Below are positions 34,850-43,513 of a stretch of DNA of 64,000 nt, piece after piece. Under the pieces are notes generated by a model. That model was not told the DNA's origin. It did not search any database and saw only the letters and a list, made by a program, of their open reading frames with translations. The first letter of the stretch is position 1; every line of letters begins with the position of its first letter. The stretch is from Burkholderia sp. (lineage in GTDB: Bacteria > Pseudomonadota > Gammaproteobacteria > Burkholderiales > Burkholderiaceae): NCBI GenBank assembly GCA_031253835.1, contig JAIRVP010000053.1, positions 21,784 through 85,783 of the forward strand, given 5' to 3'. The position numbers were made by a program, and so were the translations under genes.

Positions 34850-36078
34850 AAGGACGGGTCCAGATCCTCGCCGTCTTTCGACCGGCCCTCGTTCGGATCA
34901 CGATGCAGGTGGTAGTCGTTCCACGCTGAAACGGTCAGGTGACGTGTCACGGGCGGGCTCTTCACGCTGTCTTGCAGTCGCTGCCATACCTGCCCCACGT
35001 CTTCGTAGGCCGAAATATGCATCGGCACCTCGAAGCCGCCGCTCACGCCGTCGCCGATTTTCGTAATCGGATCCGCCGCCCATGCGACCTGATCCATCCC
35101 GGGCAGGATGATCGGCGGCGGCATGTCGCCCCCCATCGGATACCGGCTGGCGTCACTCATTCGTACGGTCGGCGATCCGGGTCGCGTCTTGATATCCCGC
35201 TCCGCCGGATAGTCCTCCCGACGATCGGGCGTTCCGCCGAGTACCTGGGCAAACAACCACATCCGCGAGCCGAAATTGCCTTCCGTCGTCAATTCCACAC
35301 GCATCACGTTGGCGAACATGATCCGGCGGTTGTCGCCGAACAGGTGGGTGGCCGGCGTGCCGATGCGAACGTGGGTACCGAGAAACAGCTTGTTCCCGGC
35401 AGGGTCCTCGATGAAGGCTTCGCAGTTCGGAAATCCGTCGCCTTCGATCAGGACGACGATGTCCATCCACTTGCGCACCCGCTCGATCTTGATCCTCACG
35501 TGACCACGCACGTCGAGTGACGGAACGACCGTGCGCCCCGCTTCGCGCAGGGAGAAACGGGAACCCCTGAACGCGAAATTCTTTCCGTCGTACAGGAAAT
35601 TCATGTCGGCGACCTGCTCCCCGGCGTGCCCTTGGGAAAACTCGTTCGCCGTCGCTTTTCCTTCCGGCCGAAAAAGCGGGTCGACATAAGGTTCGGGGCC
35701 ATCCGAAAACAACGTCGGGCCGGACGACGTGTTCGACGCCGTGAATACCGAATCCGCCAGTCGCTCCTTGAAACCGTCGAGCGAACCCTGCGAGAAATCC
35801 AGGCTGAGCACCTGCCACACCCGGGAAGTCACACGCCCGGTCCGGCGTACCGGATAAATCGCGTGAAAACTCTCTTCCAGGGAGAATCCGCGATTGTCAC
35901 CGTGAAACCGAAAACCCAGCGGTTCGAATTTTTTGTTGGGATGAAACGAGCGAGTGTTGATCTCGTATTTCACCAGCTCCACCGGCGCGGGACGGCCGTC
36001 CTGCATGTCCTTCTGCGTGCTGTTCGTCTGCACCAGTACCTTCGGATTGGACTTCGCGACGACGGGATCACCAGCCAT
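34834..36078 (-). CDS. Unrecognised cargo candidate following VgrG module 3
   Basis: A 414-residue soluble protein without a family that I can name. Features include GFRFHGDNRGFSLEES at about residues 54-69, a beta-rich centre (RIKIERVRKWMDIVVLIEGD, then HLFGDNRRIMFANVMRVELT) and a basic tail with HLHRDPNEGRSKDGEDLD. GAGGAG precedes the ATG. Overlaps bind it on both sides: 11 bases with the VgrG stop and 16 bases with the membrane-anchored protein gene. This tight coupling suggests cargo delivered by VgrG module 3 with its immunity protein next. The repeated GDN-R motif is unusual; no catalytic site was recognised. Confidence 0.65.
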   Translation of the reverse strand: MAGDPVVAKSNPKVLVQTNSTQKDMQDGRPAPVELVKYEINTRSFHPNKKFEPLGFRFHGDNRGFSLEESFHAIYPVRRTGRVTSRVWQVLSLDFSQGSLDGFKERLADSVFTASNTSSGPTLFSDGPEPYVDPLFRPEGKATANEFSQGHAGEQVADMNFLYDGKNFAFRGSRFSLREAGRTVVPSLDVRGHVRIKIERVRKWMDIVVLIEGDGFPNCEAFIEDPAGNKLFLGTHVRIGTPATHLFGDNRRIMFANVMRVELTTEGNFGSRMWLFAQVLGGTPDRREDYPAERDIKTRPGSPTVRMSDASRYPMGGDMPPPIILPGMDQVAWAADPITKIGDGVSGGFEVPMHISAYEDVGQVWQRLQDSVKSPPVTRHLTVSAWNDYHLHRDPNEGRSKDGEDLDPSLWKKK

Positions 36079-39010
36079 GGTCGATCTCCTCGTTGCCCGT
36101 GTATTCGACGCGCACCGGCTTCGACGACGTGTGCGTGGAGAATGTGGCCGTCCGCCCATCACCCGCACGGCTGACGCCCTCCAGTTTCTCTCCACCTTCA
36201 CCGACCATGCGATAGGGCAGGTTCTTCAACTGCTCGCCTGTTGCGGCGTCGTGCAGATGGTAGTACTCGTTGTACTGTCCGAGATCGCCCCACTTCCCCT
36301 GCTCCCGGGGAAAATCGGTTGCGCCGGAGTACTGATGCTGTGCGGCGTGGATGACCAGCTTGCCGGGACACCCGAACGTGACGTTGCCGCCTTCGATCGT
36401 AATGTGTGCACCGCCGCTGACTGCCAGATTGACGGTCGTCTTGCCAGTCAGCTCGACATTGGCGTTTGCCGACGCCACCTTCAGCGCGTCTTTTGCGCGC
36501 ATCCCGAGCGCGTCGTGCTGCGCCTGCAGGTCCAGATTGTCCCGGCCTGAAATCACGTTGAGTCCCGTGCCGTTCGCGGCACGCGCGCCGGCCAGCCAGC
36601 CGATGCCCTGCCCGCTGTGCATCCGGAGCACCTGATTGACCGCCACGTTCGTATCGGCACCGCTGCCGAGCGTAAGGGTCTCGCCTGCAGCCCATTGGAG
36701 CCCTTGTCCGGCCAGCATGCCCTGACCGCCCTGCGCGGCGATGCCCAGTACCGCATCGCCCGTATGCGAAAGCGGTTTGCCGGCTGCCCGGTCTTTCGCA
36801 TCCGCGAGCGCCTGCGAAAACCCGCCCTGACCGACCGTCGTTTTCAGGCTTCGCTCGAGTAACTTGAGCGGTGCGGCGCCGGCGTCGAGCCGCGACTGCG
36901 CGGACTGCCGCGTACCCCGTTGCGCAGCCAGTGGCAAGGTGCCGTGTTGGCCGGCCGCCTGATCGAGGGATTCAGCCAGAACGGCCTGCTGTGAAAAGAG
37001 CGCCTGCAACGCGGAAGCCTCACCCGCCGGCTGACCGGGTTTCACTGCATAGCTCGTCAGTAACGCGCCTCGCGCCGCCCGCAACGCGCCGTACGCGTCC
37101 GTACGCAATTCAAAGCCTTGCCCGCGGAAACTGCCGAGATAGTTGTCCGATTGATAGCGCAAATGGCCGAGGTTGAGTTGCGTTGCCGCGTGCGTGGTGC
37201 CCATCTGCACGCGACCCATGCCGTCGCTGTCATCCGTGGCGAGCTGGTTTGCGCCCTGGCCGTCGAAGCCCTGGCTCTTGAAACCCGACAGCGCGCCAGC
37301 ATGTGCGTGGTGGTCCGACCCGCCACCTGCACCGTGCCACATCGGGCTGTTGCCGCCTGCCACGTTGCCTTGACCGCTGGCCGCGCGATCGGTCGCCTGC
37401 GCATAAACCGACTTATCGCCAGGTTGCGCGGCAGCGCCACCCGGCGTGGGCGTATCGCCACCTTCTCCCTGTCCGTTGAACAGGCCGCCGAGGACGATTG
37501 GCCGATGGATCAGCCCATGATGAAACTGGACAAGCACTTCCTGTCCGATTCGCTGAGTCTGCTGCAATCCGTGCCCGTCGCCGGCAAGACGCTGCATCGC
37601 ACGCGTCGGATACGTACCCTTGTCGCCCTCGGCCTGCCAATGAAAGCGCAACCGGATGCGCCCCTGCCCATCCGTATGGACCGGACCGCTCGCACCGGGC
37701 TCGGTTTCCCCCTGCGCACCAACGACGATCGCGGTCTGCGCCCCGATGGCCGTCGGTACGGGATTCCACCGCTGGCCGGTGCCGTCGTCCAGTGTCGGGC
37801 GCCATACCTGTTCACGCGGAACGGCCTCGAAGCGATTCGCATAACCACCGAGTTCCGCCTGCCTGAGCAGACGCGCATCGACGTCGGGTAACCGCAATGG
37901 GCCCAGCCGGCGCTCGAGCACGTCGATCACGGTCTCGGGCAGATTGTTGACACCGGCATGCGCGACGTCGGTCAACAGGAACGTATCGGGTGATGTGCCG
38001 TCGCCACGCAACTGCTGGCGCCACGCCCCATCGGCCACGCGCACGTTGCGACCACTTCGCGCCGTGCGCACCGTGCTGTAACCCACCCAGAACCGCGCGC
38101 GCGAAAAGATCGCATCGGCATGCCGCCGGGCCGCATCGTCCGCCTGGCGGAAGCCATCGAACGCCTCGGGGCCCACGTCGTCGTACAGTTCCCGCGCGCC
38201 GTCGGTGTTGCCGAGGCTCGCCGAGCCCGTGATCGACTGATTTCCGCGGTAGTCGCTGCTGAGCAGCGTCACACGGTCGGCCATCAGTCTCATCGACTGC
38301 CCCATGCCGAGAATTGCGTCGTCCGGCTCGACAGTTGCTCCGCTCATGCGCTGCGGCACGCCACCGCGACGCGTCGACGTATCGTCTTCCGGCAGTTGTG
38401 CGCTGTCGTCGAAGACAATCATGGTGTGGCCGGCGGGTGCATTGCCATCCTCGACAAAGCAAAATCCCAACCCGGCTTCAGCGAGAACGTACCGGACAAA
38501 ATCAAGATTGCTGTGCGTGCGATATTGAACGACGTAGTCGCGAGGACCCAGCGACTGAATACGCTGATTTGCGTCCGCGGTATATCGCCAGCCCGCGATA
38601 TCGGCATAGCCCCCGAATATCCGGTCCAGAATATCGGCTACCGACTGATTGACGAACGTACGTTGGTCACGCCCATGATCGAGCGCGGCAAGCCAAGGGG
38701 CCAGTTGCAGGCGATAGCGGGCCAGACCCGCGTCGAATCCGATGCATTCGGCTTCCGCAACAAGGCCGCTGCGCGTCGAGACACTGCCGTCCGTCAACGT
38801 CGTATGCAACGCGACGCACTGCCCGAGCATCGTTTCGAGATCGAGCCCGGGATCGCTTGCGAGCGCGTAGACGTCCCACAGGAAATTTTCGGACAACCCT
38901 TCCCGCCCGATCCAGCGCTCGACCTGAAGCGATGCGATTGCCCCCGGACCTTCCAGTGAATAAAGACGATTTGCGCTGAATAATGTCGTTAATGACCTCA
39001 ATACGTCCAT
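36068..39010 (-). CDS. vgrG: T6SS spike protein VgrG with transthyretin-like tail (module 3)
   Basis: A 980-residue VgrG/TssI and the first gene of the island. The head contains NLDFVRYVLAEAGLGFCFVE near residue 165; the OB region has QTAIVVGAQGETEPGASG, GRIRLRFHWQ and QRIGQEVLVQFHHGLIHRP; DUF2345 covers about 700-905. The last 65 residues (YNEYYHLHDAATGEQLKNLP onward) look like a transthyretin-like domain that may carry cargo. GTGAGGG stands upstream of the ATG at 39010; a longer frame starting 60 bases upstream lacks such a site. The promoter must be in the AT-rich spacer before it. Confidence 0.94.
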   Translation of the reverse strand: MDVLRSLTTLFSANRLYSLEGPGAIASLQVERWIGREGLSENFLWDVYALASDPGLDLETMLGQCVALHTTLTDGSVSTRSGLVAEAECIGFDAGLARYRLQLAPWLAALDHGRDQRTFVNQSVADILDRIFGGYADIAGWRYTADANQRIQSLGPRDYVVQYRTHSNLDFVRYVLAEAGLGFCFVEDGNAPAGHTMIVFDDSAQLPEDDTSTRRGGVPQRMSGATVEPDDAILGMGQSMRLMADRVTLLSSDYRGNQSITGSASLGNTDGARELYDDVGPEAFDGFRQADDAARRHADAIFSRARFWVGYSTVRTARSGRNVRVADGAWRQQLRGDGTSPDTFLLTDVAHAGVNNLPETVIDVLERRLGPLRLPDVDARLLRQAELGGYANRFEAVPREQVWRPTLDDGTGQRWNPVPTAIGAQTAIVVGAQGETEPGASGPVHTDGQGRIRLRFHWQAEGDKGTYPTRAMQRLAGDGHGLQQTQRIGQEVLVQFHHGLIHRPIVLGGLFNGQGEGGDTPTPGGAAAQPGDKSVYAQATDRAASGQGNVAGGNSPMWHGAGGGSDHHAHAGALSGFKSQGFDGQGANQLATDDSDGMGRVQMGTTHAATQLNLGHLRYQSDNYLGSFRGQGFELRTDAYGALRAARGALLTSYAVKPGQPAGEASALQALFSQQAVLAESLDQAAGQHGTLPLAAQRGTRQSAQSRLDAGAAPLKLLERSLKTTVGQGGFSQALADAKDRAAGKPLSHTGDAVLGIAAQGGQGMLAGQGLQWAAGETLTLGSGADTNVAVNQVLRMHSGQGIGWLAGARAANGTGLNVISGRDNLDLQAQHDALGMRAKDALKVASANANVELTGKTTVNLAVSGGAHITIEGGNVTFGCPGKLVIHAAQHQYSGATDFPREQGKWGDLGQYNEYYHLHDAATGEQLKNLPYRMVGEGGEKLEGVSRAGDGRTATFSTHTSSKPVRVEYTGNEEIDHGW

Positions 39011-39352
39011 GCGGCCCTCACCACCTTTCCGGAACGTGATTTGTTTGCTTGCGATATTACAACAATGCAAGGATCATGTAGGGAAATCCGGCACAGTAAT
39101 CGCTGCATTCGGTAATTTTTACTAATTGACTCGCTTCAAAATCAATTCAGGCATTTATTTCTCAAATCAGCTGTTCAGCTCGCAAGACGATTGGATTTAA
39201 CGATTGTTTGTCGCGGATGACATGGAGCCATGTTTTCCCGGCAATATCGCCCGGCGCGATCGTCGCCTTGCTTCGCGGGCCGTGCGGCCCGGATGCCAAT
39301 CGGTCGCAAACCGGCCCCGGTCAGGGCTGGATGAGAAAAACGGGGTTCAAGC
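39011..39352. promoter_or_regulatory. AT-rich divergent spacer heading the VgrG island
   Basis: These 342 bases have no gene that I can support. Positions 39050-39215 are strikingly AT-rich for this genome and hold short inverted elements such as aatcagctgtt followed by cagctcgc. They must contain the promoters of the VgrG island (minus) and of the divergent membrane protein at 39353 (plus). I could not fix -35 and -10 elements with confidence and saw no good sigma-54 site. Such composition is typical of a silenced or transferred regulatory region. Confidence 0.5.
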
Positions 39353-40735
39353 ATGAGTCAGCGCTCGACCGTGCGCTATGTGTTTAGCGTCGTCGTTCTA
39401 TTTCTGTCGGTATGGGCCATCGCACTGCTTTACTGGCGACTCACCGGAAAGACACCCGGCACACGCGATCTCGCGTTGGTTGGCATCGCCCTGCCGATCC
39501 TCGTGATCACCGCATTCGCCGGCTTGCGCACGCGTGCAATGCCTGCCGCCCCGGGTCCCGCGACCGACTCCGAGCCGCCTGCAGCAGCAGCAACACCGTC
39601 AGCTACCCGTGATGCTGAACCGGTCAGCACCCTTTCGTTGCTCGACAGCAGCCTGCGCGTCCCGGCCGGCCGCACGATCGACGACGTCGCGACGGTCGCA
39701 CGCAAGGGCACGCTGGTCGATCTGCATGATCGATTGAAACGAGCGGATGGAAGCCGCATCTTTGCGCGGGAAGACAGTACGATTTCCCTCGACGGCTTCG
39801 ACGAAAGCCTGCTTCCTCAAGGCTCTGCCGGCAAACTGGACGACGAACACTGGCGGGCGCTGATGCTGGCAGGCGATGTGCTCGACGATCTGTTGTCGCG
39901 CCACGCAACGGCAGGTAGCGCGAAGCGAAATGCCGCGGATGCCGTGCCGCCGTCGCTCGAACTGCACGTGCTCCTGCCCGCGCGCTGGCGCGAGATTGCC
40001 CCGACGCTCGTCGCATGGATCGATGCCCATGTCGGGCGCGCGGGATGGTGCCCGTCGGTCGCCGCGGCGCAGACGCACATTGCCGCGCACCCGACACAGG
40101 CACTGGCCGTGCTGGACGAATTGAACCGGTCGCTCAACCAAAGCCGCCTTCCGACCCGACACATCGTGCTGGCTTGCGATTCATGGTTAAGCGAAAGCGC
40201 CGTGAATGCCCTCGACCGTCTGGGCGAACTGTACAGCCGCGACCACGTCAATGGACTGATCCCCGGCGAAGGGGCCTGTGCATTGCTGGTTGCACTGCAG
40301 GGAAATGGCGAATCCGCTCCCGCTTCGTGCCTGCATCGCATCACGGTCGCCACGAAACACGACGACCGGACCATCGACCGGCTGCTCGACGACGCGCGCA
40401 GGCTGACCGGGAGTTCGGATATTGAAATGGAAGGCTGTGCGTTGGTCAGCGACGTCAGCCAGTGCACTCGCCAGCGCAATGAAATCACCAGCGCAATCGC
40501 CGCCGCCTGGCCCGCCGAAGATGGGCGCGGTCACCGCCTGCACCTCGGGCTGGCCAACGGAGAAAGCGGCGCAGTTCTCGCACTGGGGACAGTGGCCGTG
40601 GCGGCCGGGCACTGCCTGACGGAGCGGCAACCGACCTTCGCCGTTACGCTGGCCGACCCGCTGTCACGAGCCGCAATGCTCGTCACGCCGCCCCCGCCGC
40701 CCCGCTCTGCCGTCGATTCGACGCTGACCGCCTGA
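39353..40735 (+). CDS. Membrane-anchored protein with beta-ketoacyl-synthase-like segment
   Basis: A 460-residue protein with two N-terminal transmembrane helices (about 9-28 and 40-58), a low-complexity alanine/proline linker and a large soluble domain. Residues 273-313 read LACDSWLSES, ALDRLGELYS and NGLIPGEGACALLV, the arrangement seen in thiolase-fold beta-ketoacyl synthases before and at the GEGA turn. The catalytic Cys-His-His set is not evident, so it is probably a non-catalytic thiolase-fold protein. Thiolase-like genes also adjoin some Pseudomonas vgrG loci. Divergent from VgrG module 3, it may assist export or maturation of the cargo at the inner membrane. Role uncertain. Confidence 0.75.
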   Translation: MSQRSTVRYVFSVVVLFLSVWAIALLYWRLTGKTPGTRDLALVGIALPILVITAFAGLRTRAMPAAPGPATDSEPPAAAATPSATRDAEPVSTLSLLDSSLRVPAGRTIDDVATVARKGTLVDLHDRLKRADGSRIFAREDSTISLDGFDESLLPQGSAGKLDDEHWRALMLAGDVLDDLLSRHATAGSAKRNAADAVPPSLELHVLLPARWREIAPTLVAWIDAHVGRAGWCPSVAAAQTHIAAHPTQALAVLDELNRSLNQSRLPTRHIVLACDSWLSESAVNALDRLGELYSRDHVNGLIPGEGACALLVALQGNGESAPASCLHRITVATKHDDRTIDRLLDDARRLTGSSDIEMEGCALVSDVSQCTRQRNEITSAIAAAWPAEDGRGHRLHLGLANGESGAVLALGTVAVAAGHCLTERQPTFAVTLADPLSRAAMLVTPPPPPRSAVDSTLTA

Positions 40736-40790
40736 GCACGCCGTGCAACAAGGCTGTCGCCGCGCGAGCGCGTCGAAGCCGCACCCGGAA

Positions 40791-40820
40791 ACGAAAATGC
40801 CCGCTTGCGCGGGCATTTGA
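40791..40820 (-). terminator. Intrinsic terminator after tRNA-Ser
   Basis: The stem atgcccgc/gcgggcat with loop ttgc is followed on the minus strand by a T-rich run (TTTTCGTTT), just past the tRNA 3' end. It may also serve the gene ending at 40735 on the plus strand, though the T-run there is weaker. Confidence 0.65.
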
Positions 40821-40824
40821 AATC

Positions 40825-40915
40825 TGGCGGAGAGAGGGGGATTCGAACCCCCGATAGGCGATTAACCTATACACGCTTTCCAGGCGTGCGACTTAAACCA
40901 CTCATCCATCTCTCC
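40825..40915 (-). tRNA. tRNA-Ser (anticodon GGA)
   Basis: On the minus strand the acceptor arm GGAGAGA (40915-40909) pairs with its complement near 40829-40835, the T loop GGTTCGAATCC-type arm is intact, and the long variable arm typical of serine tRNAs is present. The anticodon GGA is at 40881-40879 in the loop CTGGAAA and reads UCC and UCU. The encoded CCA end is at 40827-40825. The length is about 91 bases with CCA. Confidence 0.96.
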
Positions 40916-41066
40916 GGGAAGAGCGAGAGTATAGCAAACTCTGGCGGCAGCCCGCCACTCCCGCGATGAACATCATCGACGCAACGGGTTGCGTCGAACA
41001 AACGGCGACCCACCGAACGCCGCGCCCCGCCCTGCCGGCAATCTCGCGCCGAGACCCAGCCGCGAT

Positions 41067-43082
41067 TCACGGATGCCGTATGTAATCCACCAGCGCCCGC
41101 GTGTACTCATCCGGCCGCTTGTCGCACAGGCTCACGCCAATCGCCACCGCAAACCCCGCCGGCACGCCGAACACGCCTGAGCTGATCGGCTCGATCCCGA
41201 ACCACGTGCGCCCGGCGAACCCGGTCAGCTGCGTGAAGTATGGATACGTCGACACGATGTAGTACACGCACACCGCCAACCCCGTCACCATCCCGGCAAT
41301 CGCGCCGCGTGTCGTCGTGCGTTTCCAGAACACGCCGAGCACCAGCACCGGAAAGAAGCTCGACGCCGCCAGCGAGAACGCGGCGCCGACGAGGAACAGG
41401 ATCTTCCCCGTATTGAGCGACGCGACATACGACGCGAACAGCGCGACGCCGAGCAGCAGCACCTTCGAGATCGTCACGCGCCGCTGGCTCGATGCATCGG
41501 GCGCCACCATGCAGTAATAGACGTCATGCGACAGCGCGTTCGCGATCGTCAGCAGCAACCCGTCCGCGGTCGACAGCGCCGCGGCCAGCGCACCGGCCGC
41601 GATCAGCCCCGACACGACATACGGCAGCCCCGCGATCTCCGGCGCGGCCAGTACGACCATGTCCGGCTGCATCTGGATTTCCGACCAGTGCACGATGCCG
41701 TCGCGAATCACCTCGACGACGCTGATCAGGTCCGGTTCGAAGTGATGCCATTGCGTGACCCACGCCGGCAATTCGGCGAACGGCCGCCCGACGAGGTTCG
41801 CGAGGATCTCGTATTTGATCAGCACCGCGAGCACCGGCACGCTCAGGTAGAACAGCGCGATGAAGAACAGCGTCCAGCCGACCGAGCGCCGCGCCGACGC
41901 AACCGACGTAGTGGTGTTGTAGCGTGTCAGGATGTGCGGCAGGCTCGCGGTGCCGAGCGACAGGCACAGCAGCAGCGCGAGGAAATTGCGCTCGCGCGGC
42001 TTGCGCTCGTCTTCGCTCGCGGCCGGAAATGGCTCGTGCATCGGCACGGGCGGCTCGGCGCGCGCCAGCAGGTCGTCGCGCGCCTGCGTCCACGCGACCC
42101 GCGCCGCCGCCGGATCGCGCGGGAAGTCGGCCAGCTCGCGCTCGCGCTGGCTGATCTCGCGCAGCGGCCCGTTGTGACGCCGCAGGTCGGCCAGCTGGTC
42201 GGCGAGATGCCGGCGCGCGTCCGCATAGGATGCCGGCAGCCGGTCGAGCCGCGTCTGGATATCCGCGGCCTGCCGGCGGTACGCGTCGCGCACCTGCTGC
42301 TCGTCGGACGCATCGCGCACCTGCGCCTCGCGCGCCGCGACGCGCTCCATCAGCTTGCCGTAATTGAACTGCGGCACGGGGCCGAGCCCGTTCTTCATCG
42401 CGATCAGCGACACCGGAATCAGGATCGCGCTGATCAGGATGATGTACTGCGCGACCTGCGTCCACGTGACTGCGCGCATCCCGCCGAGAAACGAGCACAC
42501 GAGAATGCCCGCGAGCCCGCAGAAGATCCCGATCGCGAAATCGACGCCGATGAAGCGCGTCGCGATCAGGCCGATCCCCTGGATCTGCGCGACCAGGTAG
42601 ACGAACGAACACAGGATCGCCGCACCGGCCGCGAGCGCGCGCACGGCGGTGCTCGAAAACCGCGTGCCGAGAAAATCGGGAATCGTGTAGCGCGCGAGCT
42701 TGCGCACATACGGCGCGAGCAGGAACGCGACGAGGCAGAAACCGCCCGTCCAGCCCATCACGTACGCGAGCGCGTCGTAGCCGGTCGCGTAAAGCGAGCC
42801 GGCCAGGCCGATGAACGACGCGGCCGACAGCCAGTCGGCCGCCGTCGCCATCCCGTTGAACGCGGACGGCACGCGCCGCCCGGCCACGTAGTACTCGACG
42901 AGATCGGACGTGCGCGACAGCAGCCCGATCACCGCATACACGGCGATCGGCACGAACAGGAACACGTAGCCGATCCAGACGCCCGAGCCGGTCGCGCGCT
43001 CGATCCGCCACATCAGCAGCACGAACCCGAGAAACCCCAGCGTGTAGAGCGCGTACGCGCGGATCAGTCGATGCGTCAGCAT
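41067..43082 (-). CDS. Sodium:solute symporter family protein with large cytoplasmic insertion
   Basis: A 671-residue inner-membrane transporter of the SSS family (VC_2705-like, related to acetate permease ActP) with about 13 hydrophobic segments. Residues GMATAADWLSAASFIGLAGS and ITKVLLLGVALF-like stretches are typical. Between about residues 240 and 365 lies a charged, helical insertion rich in Arg, Glu and Ala (for example LDRLPASYADARRHLADQLA) not needed for the transport core. It starts three bases after the DUF4212 gene, the usual small-subunit partner of this group, and acs is upstream, so acetate or a similar short acid is the likely substrate. Confidence 0.9.
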   Translation of the reverse strand: MLTHRLIRAYALYTLGFLGFVLLMWRIERATGSGVWIGYVFLFVPIAVYAVIGLLSRTSDLVEYYVAGRRVPSAFNGMATAADWLSAASFIGLAGSLYATGYDALAYVMGWTGGFCLVAFLLAPYVRKLARYTIPDFLGTRFSSTAVRALAAGAAILCSFVYLVAQIQGIGLIATRFIGVDFAIGIFCGLAGILVCSFLGGMRAVTWTQVAQYIILISAILIPVSLIAMKNGLGPVPQFNYGKLMERVAAREAQVRDASDEQQVRDAYRRQAADIQTRLDRLPASYADARRHLADQLADLRRHNGPLREISQRERELADFPRDPAAARVAWTQARDDLLARAEPPVPMHEPFPAASEDERKPRERNFLALLLCLSLGTASLPHILTRYNTTTSVASARRSVGWTLFFIALFYLSVPVLAVLIKYEILANLVGRPFAELPAWVTQWHHFEPDLISVVEVIRDGIVHWSEIQMQPDMVVLAAPEIAGLPYVVSGLIAAGALAAALSTADGLLLTIANALSHDVYYCMVAPDASSQRRVTISKVLLLGVALFASYVASLNTGKILFLVGAAFSLAASSFFPVLVLGVFWKRTTTRGAIAGMVTGLAVCVYYIVSTYPYFTQLTGFAGRTWFGIEPISSGVFGVPAGFAVAIGVSLCDKRPDEYTRALVDYIRHP

Positions 43083-43085
43083 GGA

Positions 43086-43430
43086 TCAGCGCCCGCCGTT
43101 CGGATTGCCGGCGTGCGCCGCATGATCGTCGTACGCGCGGCGCAGCATGCGGTCCGCGCGCTGCATCAGCCCGATGTAGACGACGATCAGCACGAGATAC
43201 ACGAGAATCGCGCCCTGCGCGCCGACATAGAACGGCAGGCTGAAGCCGGCGAAGCGGACGCCCGCGAGCGCGGGCCCGAAGAACGGCACGATGAACGACA
43301 CCGAGAAACCGATCGCCATCAGCACCGCGATCAGCGCGACGTTGAAGCGCCAGTAGCGCGCATGGGCACGCGCGAGCGGTTCGGGAACGGGCGGTGGCGC
43401 GGCAGGCGCCGGGCGGGTCGGAGCGGTCAT
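43086..43430 (-). CDS. DUF4212 domain-containing membrane protein
   Basis: A 114-residue protein with two transmembrane helices (about 30-52 and 68-90) and the segment RYWRFNVALIAVLMAIGFSV typical of DUF4212. These proteins usually pair with an SSS symporter gene, as here with a three-base gap, and are thought to be an accessory subunit. No clear Shine-Dalgarno site precedes the ATG. The start lies only 13 bases after the T-run of the acs terminator, leaving no room for a separate promoter, so expression depends on read-through or on a promoter inside the acs 3' end. Confidence 0.82.
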   Translation of the reverse strand: MTAPTRPAPAAPPPVPEPLARAHARYWRFNVALIAVLMAIGFSVSFIVPFFGPALAGVRFAGFSLPFYVGAQGAILVYLVLIVVYIGLMQRADRMLRRAYDDHAAHAGNPNGGR

Positions 43431-43443
43431 GCCGTTATGTAGC

Positions 43444-43486
43444 AAAAAGCCCCTGCGCGGGCAATCGGGATTGCCGCGCAGGGGCT
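43444..43486 (-). terminator. Strong intrinsic terminator after acs
   Basis: On the minus strand the stem agcccctgcgcggcaat pairs almost perfectly with attgcccgcgcaggggct and runs into TTTTT (43448-43444). It follows the acs stop by 27 bases and precedes the DUF4212 start by 13 bases, so it may act as a partial barrier within an acs-transporter operon. Confidence 0.85.
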
Positions 43487-43513
43487 CGTGCGCGAGATGC
43501 GCAGCCGGTACGA

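Noticed and set aside
39011..39130. A sigma-54 promoter for the VgrG island
   Set aside because: I searched for the TGGCAC-N5-TTGC pattern on the minus strand and found no acceptable match.
41526..43442. A 638-codon plus-strand frame opposite the SSS symporter
   Set aside because: Composition is dominated by Arg, Asp, His and Gln, as expected of an antisense frame, and the opposite strand has a clear transporter.
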